Under the pieces are notes generated by a model. That model saw only the letters and a list, made by a program, of their open reading frames with translations. It was not told the origin of the DNA and searched no databases. From Candidatus Zhuqueibacterota bacterium (GTDB lineage Bacteria; Zhuqueibacterota; Zhuqueibacteria; Residuimicrobiales; Krinioviventaceae), in the NCBI GenBank assembly GCA_016934825.1, contig JAFGSB010000030.1, positions 1 through 38,109 on the forward strand: 38,109 bases of DNA, read 5' to 3'. Of this stretch, positions 8,997-15,793 are shown piece after piece (the first letter of the stretch is position 1; every line of letters starts with the position of its first letter). Both the position numbers and the translations under genes were made by a program.

Positions 8997-9200
8997 ATGA
9001 GTGAGAAAAAACGTGTTTGTACCATGTTGATGCGTGTCGGCCCCACATATCCGGGATTTTCGGATGATTCGGAGGGTGATGACAGAATTTTGACATCACA
9101 ATTTAGCTGTATCCGGACTGCCTCTGCTGTGGGACCTGATAACAATGTGGCAAATCCGCACGAGTGTAATTCGTCACGATCTTGTTTCACAACGGAATAA
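8997..9200 (+). CDS. possible small Cys-containing protein
   Basis: A 67-codon frame from ATG at 8997 (an in-frame TTG at 8982 would add five residues) directly follows the FAD subunit gene and ends just before the operon terminator. The product begins MSEKKRVC and has four cysteines, but I recognise no family, membrane segment or motif. Third-position use is reasonable, yet there is no clear ribosome site and the length could arise by chance. If real it would be the fourth gene of the PaoABC-like operon. Otherwise this is a 3' untranslated leader to the terminator. Confidence 0.28.
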   Translation: MSEKKRVCTMLMRVGPTYPGFSDDSEGDDRILTSQFSCIRTASAVGPDNNVANPHECNSSRSCFTTE

Positions 9201-9220
9201 AAGTAACCGATTTAAATACG

Positions 9221-9250
9221 AAAAAGGGCTGTTTTGGGCAGCCCTTTTTT
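9221..9250. terminator. bidirectional rho-independent terminator
   Basis: Perfect 11-bp stem AAAAAGGGCTG (9221-9231) / CAGCCCTTTTT (9239-9249) with the loop TTTTGGG. It has a T run on the plus strand and, by symmetry, a T run on the minus strand. It sits exactly between the 3' ends of two convergent units, the plus-strand PaoABC-like operon and the minus-strand Moco operon, whose last stop codon is at 9252-9254. It is the clearest terminator in the window. Confidence 0.93.
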
Positions 9251-9251
9251 A

Positions 9252-9698
9252 TCATTCTGTTATCAATTCTATGGAATCACCGGGTTTGGCAATCCCTCCA
9301 TGTAAAACTTTAGCGAAAATTCCTTCCGTCGGCATAATACACTCACCGGTCTGCTGCTTGATGGCGCATCCGTGATGACATTCTTTGCCGATCTGTGTTA
9401 TTTTTAATAATATATCGCCACCGATACGGATAGTGTATCCGACTACCGCATATTTAAAATCAAGATTGCGGGTAATAATATTCTCGGCAAAAGCGCCCTG
9501 TCGTAACTCCGGTATTTGTTTTTTTAATCGATCAATACTTTCACCGGCAAGCAGTGAGACCTGCCGGTGCCAATTCCCGGCATGGGCGTCGTCCTTAATT
9601 CCGTGTCCCGCAACAAACTCGGCTTCATCGATCGGGATTTTCACGGTCCCTTTCCCGGTGCTGACGCATATGGCTTCAATGTATCCGTTTTTTATCAT
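9252..9698 (-). CDS. MOSC-domain protein
   Basis: 148-residue stand-alone MOSC domain (MOCO sulfurase C-terminal fold), the compact form often found beside moaC/mogA genes. Typical elements are the early VKIPIDEAEFVAGHGIKDDAHAG segment, ENIITRNLDF, and the conserved cysteine region CHHGCAIKQQTGECIMPTEGIF with the closing GGIAKPGDSIEL. MOSC proteins handle sulfur or the molybdenum cofactor itself; in a locus devoted to Mo hydroxylases, which need a terminal sulfido ligand, a role in cofactor sulfuration, carriage or delivery is plausible but unproven. It is the last gene of the operon. Its ATG overlaps the moeA stop by four bases and its stop abuts the terminator. Confidence 0.88.
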   Translation of the reverse strand: MIKNGYIEAICVSTGKGTVKIPIDEAEFVAGHGIKDDAHAGNWHRQVSLLAGESIDRLKKQIPELRQGAFAENIITRNLDFKYAVVGYTIRIGGDILLKITQIGKECHHGCAIKQQTGECIMPTEGIFAKVLHGGIAKPGDSIELITE

Positions 9699-10912
9699 AA
9701 GTCCCAGGGGTAAAGTGTTACTGTTACTTTATTGTTCTGTACTATGGTTTGACCCGGTTCAACCAGTATAAAACCATGGGCCTGGTCGATTGATGTCAGC
9801 ATATGGGAATCCTGCTTTGCAAATGGACGGGCAACGGTTTTGTTGTTTTGTGTGAGTAATTGCACACGTAAGTACACGGTCCGGTTTTCCTCATTGGTAA
9901 ATGATTTACTCAATACGGCTTTAACTTTTTTGTGTTCAAATGTTTTCCCTGCCATTTGCCTTAATATGGGGTGTATATAAAATGCAAAACTGTTCAGGGC
10001 GGAAACCATATTGCCGGGAAGTCCGAACAATAAAGTATTGTCTTTTTTGGCAACATATAAGGGTTTGCCCGGTTTTTGCCGAACCCCCCAGAACAGTTTT
10101 TTAAAACCCGCATCCTGCGCGGCCGGCTTGACCAGATCGTGCGGGCCCATCGATACGCCCCCGCTTACAATGACCAGGTCCGATACATCCGCCGCTTTGT
10201 TTATACCCTGCCGGACCGCATTGATATTGTCATCGGTTCGGGTATGAAAAACATTTTTCGCGTTCGAGGCATGAATCATAGAGCTCAGCATGATGGTGTT
10301 GGCGTCCCGGATTTGCCCGGGCTCCGGTTTCAGATCATGAGGGATTAACTCGGACCCGGTAACCACCAGTGAAACCCGCGGGGGTAAAATGACTTTTATC
10401 GATAATATACCCTGTGACGCCAGCAATCCCAGACAACCGGGTGTTAATATCGTACCCGTTTTGCACAATACGGCGCCGCTTTCAAATTCCGCACCGGCCG
10501 GACGTATAAACTGTCCTTTGCGGGTGATACGGGTGATAACAACACGGTCATTGTTTTGTACCGTATGCTCTACGGGTATAACAGTATCCGTGCCGTCCGG
10601 CAAAACCGCGCCGGTGTTGATTTGTACGGCTTGTCCAGTTTCAACATGTTGTCTGAACGGTAATCCGGCGATACTCTCTCCGATAATATGCAGAGTCACA
10701 GACATTTTTTCCCCTGTTTTGGAGACATCACTCCATTTTACGGCAAAACCGTCCATGGCGCTGTTGGTAAACAACGGTGAAGCTTCACGCGCCAACACAT
10801 CCTGAGCAACAACCAGTCCGGAGGTCAGTTCAAGCGTGAGCGCATCGGTTTGTATCGGCGGAATATTTTGCTGAATTATTTTTACCGCTTCTTGTATTGA
10901 AATTAAATCCAT
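9695..10912 (-). CDS. moeA: molybdopterin molybdenumtransferase MoeA
   Basis: 405 residues, the normal length for MoeA, which inserts molybdate into adenylylated molybdopterin in the cytoplasm. The four-domain layout is visible: the N-terminal helical segment (ALTLELTSGLVVAQDVLA, FTNSAMDGFAV), the INTGAVLPDGTDTVIPVEHT segment, the MogA-like catalytic domain with VVTGSELI and SGGVSMGPHD, and LFGLPGNMVSALNSF before the beta-barrel C-terminal domain. It lies 19 bases after the MoaC-MoaB fusion and its stop overlaps the MOSC gene start, so it is in the middle of the cofactor operon. Confidence 0.96.
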   Translation of the reverse strand: MDLISIQEAVKIIQQNIPPIQTDALTLELTSGLVVAQDVLAREASPLFTNSAMDGFAVKWSDVSKTGEKMSVTLHIIGESIAGLPFRQHVETGQAVQINTGAVLPDGTDTVIPVEHTVQNNDRVVITRITRKGQFIRPAGAEFESGAVLCKTGTILTPGCLGLLASQGILSIKVILPPRVSLVVTGSELIPHDLKPEPGQIRDANTIMLSSMIHASNAKNVFHTRTDDNINAVRQGINKAADVSDLVIVSGGVSMGPHDLVKPAAQDAGFKKLFWGVRQKPGKPLYVAKKDNTLLFGLPGNMVSALNSFAFYIHPILRQMAGKTFEHKKVKAVLSKSFTNEENRTVYLRVQLLTQNNKTVARPFAKQDSHMLTSIDQAHGFILVEPGQTIVQNNKVTVTLYPWDL

Positions 10913-10931
10913 TTTTTCTCAATTCTCTGTA

Positions 10932-11840
10932 TTAGTGACCTTCTCCCCGGATCATTAGCAATGCATGTGTCAAGCCCGGAAACAGTGATTGAATACTCTG
11001 CATAGCGCCCTTTTCGCTGCCGGGCAGGTTGATTATCAGGGTGTTTTTACGTTTTCCGCATACCTGGCGCGAAAGCATTGCGTAAGGTGTTCGGTCTTTG
11101 CCGTAGGATCTGAGCGCTTCGGCAATGCCGGGGATCTCTTTATCGATTACGGCCAGCGTTGCTTCCGGAGTGATATCTTTTGGCCCCAGTCCGCTGCCGC
11201 CGGCTGTGAATATCATGTCCAGTTTATCCGAATCCGCCAATTCAGTTAATTTCGATTCGATTTTTCCCCGGTCGTCCGGCAGGACGTCGTAAACCGGCAC
11301 CCGGAAACCCTGCTGCTGCAGGAAAGTTACCAGCGCTTTGCCTGACGAATCCGTCCGCTGACCGGCGAATGTGGAATCGGATATGACCAGAACACCGCAG
11401 CGGATATTCTGCGCTTCCGGTTCCCTGTAATCACTCCATCCGCCGGATTTTTCAACCAGCCGGATATCGCCCAGATGTAAGTCGTCATCGAGGGGTTTCA
11501 GCATATCATAGATATTGAGCAGAGCCGCGGATACAGCCGTCAGGGCTTCCATTTCCACACCGGTTTTCCAAACGGTACGGATTTCCGCCAGTACGCGAAT
11601 ACGGTCGTTTTGCGGTTCGACCGTCACTTCCACCCAATCCAGCGGAATCGGGTGGCAAAAAACCATCAGCTCCGCAGTCTTTTTCGCGGCCAATATACCT
11701 GCAGCGCGTGCCACCTGGATGACATCGCCTTTGGGTACGTTATTGTCGATGACCCGCTGTACAATTTCCGGCCGGGCAAACAAAAAACCTTCGGCACGCG
11801 CATAACGCAAGGTATTGAATTTTTTACTGACATCAATCAT
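10932..11840 (-). CDS. moaCB: MoaC-MoaB/MogA fusion (bifunctional Moco synthesis)
   Basis: 302-residue fusion. Residues 1-145 are MoaC, which with MoaA converts GTP to cyclic pyranopterin monophosphate; CHPIPL (62-67) and KTGVEMEALTAVSAALLNIYDMLK (92-115) are its signatures. Residues about 147-302 are a MogA/MoaB-type molybdopterin adenylyltransferase, with GVLVISDS, GGSGLGPKDITPEAT (214-228) and the late LPGSEKG. Such MoaC-MoaB fusions are known in several phyla. The fusion joins two steps that are not consecutive, because MPT synthase (MoaD/MoaE) acts between them. Those genes are absent here and must lie elsewhere. Its ATG overlaps the stop of the MOT1-type transporter. Confidence 0.95.
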   Translation of the reverse strand: MIDVSKKFNTLRYARAEGFLFARPEIVQRVIDNNVPKGDVIQVARAAGILAAKKTAELMVFCHPIPLDWVEVTVEPQNDRIRVLAEIRTVWKTGVEMEALTAVSAALLNIYDMLKPLDDDLHLGDIRLVEKSGGWSDYREPEAQNIRCGVLVISDSTFAGQRTDSSGKALVTFLQQQGFRVPVYDVLPDDRGKIESKLTELADSDKLDMIFTAGGSGLGPKDITPEATLAVIDKEIPGIAEALRSYGKDRTPYAMLSRQVCGKRKNTLIINLPGSEKGAMQSIQSLFPGLTHALLMIRGEGH

Positions 11841-12994
11841 GTTTTGCCTGATTTCTTAATAACAAAATTTAATATGAATTCAACAACAAAACCGGCTATC
11901 AGGGCGATAAACAGGTTTCTTGTAAAATAAGAGATCAAACCAACCGTCAGGGCGGTGATGTATTCGATATAATGATGTAACCGGCGAATAAGTATTATTA
12001 AACCGAAACTGGTAATAACCAAAAGCGCACCCAGTATGGGTACGGGTATGTAAAAGAGGAAACCGGACAATGGTTTGATTATGGAGAATAATACCAACAA
12101 GCCGCCGATGATGATGGTGGTACCGCCGGTTTTCCCGCCGAATTTGGCATGCGCGGCAATACCCCCGGCGCCATGACATATTGGAAAGCCGCCCAGTAAT
12201 CCGATAATGACGTCGCCTGTTCCGATTGATAAACTCAGCCGCGAGGGATTCACACGTTTTGCCTGTTCTTTCCAGAAAACGTGGCAGGCGTCGTTGGCGG
12301 CATAAACGGCATTGCCCAGGGTCAACGGCAGTTGCGGGATTATCAGATAAATAAATGCCGGGATCAGAAATGTAAAATCGGGTAATTGAGGATAAATAAC
12401 CTGACCGAATGTTCCGGTTGTGATATCCGTATTTCCGGTAACCAGCGTATACGCAATACCGAGTAGGATCATTATCAGACCGGCGGGTTGTTGTTTCCAG
12501 AGCTGGAATACGGATAATAATATCACCGCCAGCAACAGAAGAATAATATTAATAAATAATGAGCCGGAATCCTGGTGGATATACAAACCGTGGTCCAGTA
12601 CCAGGTCTATTGCCTTATGCAGTAATATCAGACCGATTCCCACCTGCACGCCGCGTATCAGGGCGGGACTGAATACTTTTTCAAGCCAGCGTATAGCGCC
12701 CGTAAGGGACAAAAGTATCAGCAATACCCCGTAAAAAAATGACGTGGATGCGAGCTGCGCAACGCTAAATCCACCGGCAATGGCTATGACGGCCATAGCT
12801 TTAAGGGGTTGTATGGCAACCGGGACCCTGTAAAACCAGCCGGTTATGATATAGGCCGCTCCCCAGAGGAAAAACAATCGCTGCGGGGAAAAATGGTTAA
12901 ATAATACAAGAACGAAGGCCAGCGGTAACATTGTACCCAGGTCACCAATCGCGCCGGACCATTCGGACAATCCGAATCTGTTTTTCAAATTCAT
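11837..12994 (-). CDS. MOT1-type sulfate/molybdate transporter
   Basis: 385-residue polytopic inner-membrane protein with about ten to twelve hydrophobic segments, resembling the MOT1 family (putative sulfate/molybdate transporters, SulP relatives). Diagnostic features are the N-terminal EWSGAIGDLGTMLPLA motif and the paired VPVAIQPLKAMAVIAIAGG motif, plus a second-half copy, SIGTGDVIIGLLGGFPICHGAGGIAAHAKFGGKTGG. Placement between moaA and moaCB, with four-base overlaps on both sides, strongly favours molybdate as the substrate. It would replace a ModABC importer, of which there is no sign in the window. Confidence 0.92.
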   Translation of the reverse strand: MNLKNRFGLSEWSGAIGDLGTMLPLAFVLVLFNHFSPQRLFFLWGAAYIITGWFYRVPVAIQPLKAMAVIAIAGGFSVAQLASTSFFYGVLLILLSLTGAIRWLEKVFSPALIRGVQVGIGLILLHKAIDLVLDHGLYIHQDSGSLFINIILLLLAVILLSVFQLWKQQPAGLIMILLGIAYTLVTGNTDITTGTFGQVIYPQLPDFTFLIPAFIYLIIPQLPLTLGNAVYAANDACHVFWKEQAKRVNPSRLSLSIGTGDVIIGLLGGFPICHGAGGIAAHAKFGGKTGGTTIIIGGLLVLFSIIKPLSGFLFYIPVPILGALLVITSFGLIILIRRLHHYIEYITALTVGLISYFTRNLFIALIAGFVVEFILNFVIKKSGKT

Positions 12995-14001
12995 CCTCCT
13001 ATATCCACCATATCGGCGATTGACAAAGCCGCGCAGGCGTTCTGTGCCGCGTTTCCATCCTGGAAACGGTGCTGCGCCGCTGTATATATTCTGTTGGCGA
13101 TCTCTACATTATCCTTGCCCTGCCTGATCATATCGATCACAGAGATTACACCGCCGTCATAAAGGCAGAATTTTAGCTGACCTCGAGCTGTAACGCGCAT
13201 CCGGTTGCAGGTCTCACAAAAAGTTCTGGAATCCCCGGCTATTATTCCGATTGTTCCCCGAAAGGAGGGGACCGCAAAACGTCTTGCGGTTGTGTTTTCG
13301 TTTTCAAGCATGGATAGTTTCGGATAATGATATTTCAGGATTTCTTCCAGGACTTTGGCGGTATAATTGGGCGGCTTATTTTGATTACTGGTTCGGCTGA
13401 TGGCCATGTGTTCAATAAACCTGACTTCCACCGGCAGCTTTTGCGCCAGAGCGGCAAGGCTTAACAGTTCGGATACCGGCATGTCGTCAAGCACAACCGT
13501 ATTGATCTTTACCGGTATATCTTTTGCCAGCAATTCGTGCAGGTTTTGTAAAACCTGGTCGAGCCTGTTTACACCGGTCAGCCGGTAATAACGTTCAGGA
13601 TCAAGCGAGTCCAGGCTCAGGTTGATCCCGGAAATATTGCTCTGTTTTAAATCTTTTATCCAGGGACTGATCAGCACGCCGTTGCTGGTAATATAGAGCG
13701 ACAGGGACGGGTATTTTCCCCTGATCGTATAAATAAAATCCTGTAAACCGGATCGTATAAAGGGTTCTCCACCGGTGAGCCGTAATTTATTGATGCCCAG
13801 TTCACATGTGAATATTTCCACAATACGCAAGAGTTCGGACCATGACAGCCGTTCCGCTTTTGAATTTATTAGAATTTGGGAATAAGGTTTGCAGTAGGTA
13901 CAATGTAAATTACACTGGTCGGTAACCGATAATCGTAAATAGTTCAGCTTTCTGCCAAAATTATCCGTTAAAGAAGAGGTTTTTTTTACTTCGACTTTCA
14001 T
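12991..14001 (-). CDS. moaA: GTP 3',8-cyclase MoaA
   Basis: 336-residue radical SAM enzyme for the first step of molybdenum cofactor synthesis. The N-terminal SAM cluster is C30-x3-C34-x2-C37 (CNLHCTYCKP). LRLTGGEPFIRSGL is the SAM-binding GGE motif. The C-terminal substrate cluster is CETCNRMRVTARGQLKFC (C-x2-C-x13-C), and the protein ends in the conserved Gly-Gly tail (VDIGG). Length and motifs are complete. The gene begins 76 bases after the nucleotidyltransferase stop and its own stop overlaps the transporter start. The product acts with the MoaC half of the downstream fusion. Confidence 0.97.
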   Translation of the reverse strand: MKVEVKKTSSLTDNFGRKLNYLRLSVTDQCNLHCTYCKPYSQILINSKAERLSWSELLRIVEIFTCELGINKLRLTGGEPFIRSGLQDFIYTIRGKYPSLSLYITSNGVLISPWIKDLKQSNISGINLSLDSLDPERYYRLTGVNRLDQVLQNLHELLAKDIPVKINTVVLDDMPVSELLSLAALAQKLPVEVRFIEHMAISRTSNQNKPPNYTAKVLEEILKYHYPKLSMLENENTTARRFAVPSFRGTIGIIAGDSRTFCETCNRMRVTARGQLKFCLYDGGVISVIDMIRQGKDNVEIANRIYTAAQHRFQDGNAAQNACAALSIADMVDIGG

Positions 14002-14077
14002 TTGTTCTTAATTGTTGAATAATCACTGGTTTTGTTTAATTTATATTTTAAGAAAATAGAGAAAACCGGCCAAGAAT

Positions 14078-14680
14078 TCAAGAAAAATTATCGGGCGGCA
14101 TAAACCGGGATTGAATTTTGTGTAAATCCCGGGGCGTATCCGCATCGAATAAAATGCCCTCCGATGCCAAATTAATCCGTAATGTGGAATCGGTAAAAAT
14201 GTCACGCAGATCACGGGCGGTTTGCGTGGGCTTCATCTGTAAAATTTTTTCCAGCACTCTTGATGAATATAACACCGGGTGCCCTGATTGACCTCCATAT
14301 TGCGGGATGATAATATCACTATTGGTATTTGTAAAGGCGGTAGTTAATTCTTTGATCCATTCGGCCCTTATATGTGGCTGATCGCCCAAACAGACAATTA
14401 CGGCCCGACAGGATGAAGGCAAAGCCTTTACACCCGTCTGCAATGATGAAAATTGTCCATGTTGATAATGGTCGTTGATGACAAATTTGGCTTTTATGCC
14501 GCTTTGATGGCGTATCAGGTCCGGTTTATAACCCAGAACCACCACAATCGGATGTATACCTGCAGCGGTTAATTGTGCTTCAATATACTGAAGAAAGGTT
14601 TTGCCGCCGATTTTGAGAACGGGTTTGAGCTTGCCCATACGCCGGGATTCTCCGGCGGCTAAAATAATACCTGCAATCAT
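14078..14680 (-). CDS. MocA/MobA-like molybdopterin nucleotidyltransferase
   Basis: 200-residue nucleotidyltransferase with the NTP-binding signature ILAAGESRRMGKLKP (residues 6-20), a metal-binding GDQPH motif near 105, and GHPVLYSSRVLEKI. The family includes MocA (adds CMP to molybdopterin for xanthine dehydrogenase-type enzymes) and MobA (adds GMP for DMSO-reductase-type enzymes). The direct coupling to xdhC, with overlapping ATGA, and the two hydroxylases nearby favour a MocA-type cytidylyltransferase, giving the MCD cofactor used by PaoABC-like enzymes. The sequence alone does not fix CTP against GTP specificity. Confidence 0.9.
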   Translation of the reverse strand: MIAGIILAAGESRRMGKLKPVLKIGGKTFLQYIEAQLTAAGIHPIVVVLGYKPDLIRHQSGIKAKFVINDHYQHGQFSSLQTGVKALPSSCRAVIVCLGDQPHIRAEWIKELTTAFTNTNSDIIIPQYGGQSGHPVLYSSRVLEKILQMKPTQTARDLRDIFTDSTLRINLASEGILFDADTPRDLHKIQSRFMPPDNFS

Positions 14681-15495
14681 TTTATGTCCTGTGCAGGATT
14701 CGGTTTTTGAATTTCGGTCACATTGTTTTTTACGGCGATCAATTCGGCGGCTATGGAAACGGCAATTTCCGTCGGCGTATCGCCGCCGATGTCCAGCCCG
14801 ATTGGACTGTGTAATTTTTTAAACAATTCCGGTGATATACCCTTGTCGATAAGATTTTGCACTGTCTGTTTTACCTTGCGGCGGCTGCCGATCATGCCGA
14901 GATAGTGAAACGGCTTTTGAATGCAATACTCCAGGACTTCCTGGTCGTATGCATGACCATGTGTGACGATAACGATGGAGGTCTGTTCCGTGAAAACCAA
15001 CTCATCAAGAGCTTTCGGGTATGGTTTTGCCAGAATGTTTGATACGGCGGGGAACCCCTCCGGGTTTGCATATTCCGGCCTGTTGTCGATTATAGTAATG
15101 GCAAAACCTGCTCCTTCAAGGATGCGGCATAGAGCGTGGCCGATATGCCCTGCGCCGAAAATGTACAGCGGCTTTGGCGGATTCATGGGTTCGAAAAACA
15201 GGGACATGTGGCCGCCGCATAACATTTCCGCGTCCGTTTCCAGCTCATATTGTATGAATTGCGGATCCGTGTTTTGCTTTAATGATAACGCAAACTCTAT
15301 GGCTTTTTTTTCTATGGCGCCCCCGCCTATGGTACCGCTGATGCGCCCGTCCGAATAGACCAGCATGCGGGCGCCGGCTTTTTGAGGCGCCGAGCCTTTT
15401 ACCTCTATTACGGTTACCATGACTGTCGGAACAGCTTTTTTTTGTGCGTTTAATAGTTCGGAGAAGACATTGTTTTGAGAAGCAGAAATAGACAT
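14677..15495 (-). CDS. xdhC: XdhC-family Mo hydroxylase maturation factor
   Basis: 272 residues with the XdhC/CoxI N-terminal domain (VKGSAPQKAGARMLV, GTIGGGAIE, and the conserved MLCGGHMSLFFEP around Cys93) followed by a Rossmann domain (FGAGHIGHAL, residues 113-122; IVTHGHAYDQEVL). XdhC proteins bind the molybdenum cofactor, promote its sulfuration with a cysteine desulfurase, and insert it into xanthine dehydrogenase-family apoenzymes; PaoD has this role for PaoABC. It is the first gene of the Moco operon, with an AAAAGGAT ribosome site. One protein may serve both hydroxylases, since no second XdhC is in the window. Confidence 0.94.
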   Translation of the reverse strand: MSISASQNNVFSELLNAQKKAVPTVMVTVIEVKGSAPQKAGARMLVYSDGRISGTIGGGAIEKKAIEFALSLKQNTDPQFIQYELETDAEMLCGGHMSLFFEPMNPPKPLYIFGAGHIGHALCRILEGAGFAITIIDNRPEYANPEGFPAVSNILAKPYPKALDELVFTEQTSIVIVTHGHAYDQEVLEYCIQKPFHYLGMIGSRRKVKQTVQNLIDKGISPELFKKLHSPIGLDIGGDTPTEIAVSIAAELIAVKNNVTEIQKPNPAQDIK

Positions 15496-15793
15496 AACCG
15501 GATCCTTTTTATGTTCCTGTTACAGGTATTATAATAAAACGGATTATACATTTTTATATCTCTGACAATTAAAATAAGAGATACATTTACAATATACAAT
15601 TGTTTTTTTACCCGGGTGATTTTTGCTCTAATGGGACGGGGCAGGGGGTAACAATAATATGCGGCCAGTTAATAACCTGATTTTTCCGATTGTGATACTT
15701 TGAGTCGGAACAAGTCTGCTAAAAATTTTTATAAATATAATATTTCCTGATTATAATCTACCGTTCATACGTATGATTTTCAGATCATCCATC
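15496..15793. promoter_or_regulatory. region upstream of the Moco operon
   Basis: 298 bases between the minus-strand Ig-like gene and xdhC, so it should hold the end of the Tad-side transcript and the Moco operon promoter. A TATAAT box (15543-15548, minus) lies 14 bases from a TTGTCA (15563-15568), which is too short a spacing to trust. A perfect 12-bp palindrome, TCATACGTATGA, lies at 15765-15776, just past the end of the Ig-like gene. I do not recognise a Moco riboswitch fold or a ModE box. Confidence 0.4.

Noticed and set aside
9252-15495. Selenium-dependent hydroxylase maturation cluster
   Set aside because: The hallmark yqeB/yqeC-type genes and selD are not present; the gene set fits ordinary sulfurated Moco supply.
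15543-15568. TTGTCA ... TATAAT promoter for the Moco operon
   Set aside because: The spacing is 14 bases, well below the usual 16-18, and the region is so AT-rich that such boxes occur by chance.
15496-15793. Moco riboswitch upstream of xdhC
   Set aside because: I looked for the conserved helices and GC-rich core expected of that RNA; the leader is mostly AT-rich and I could not assemble the fold.
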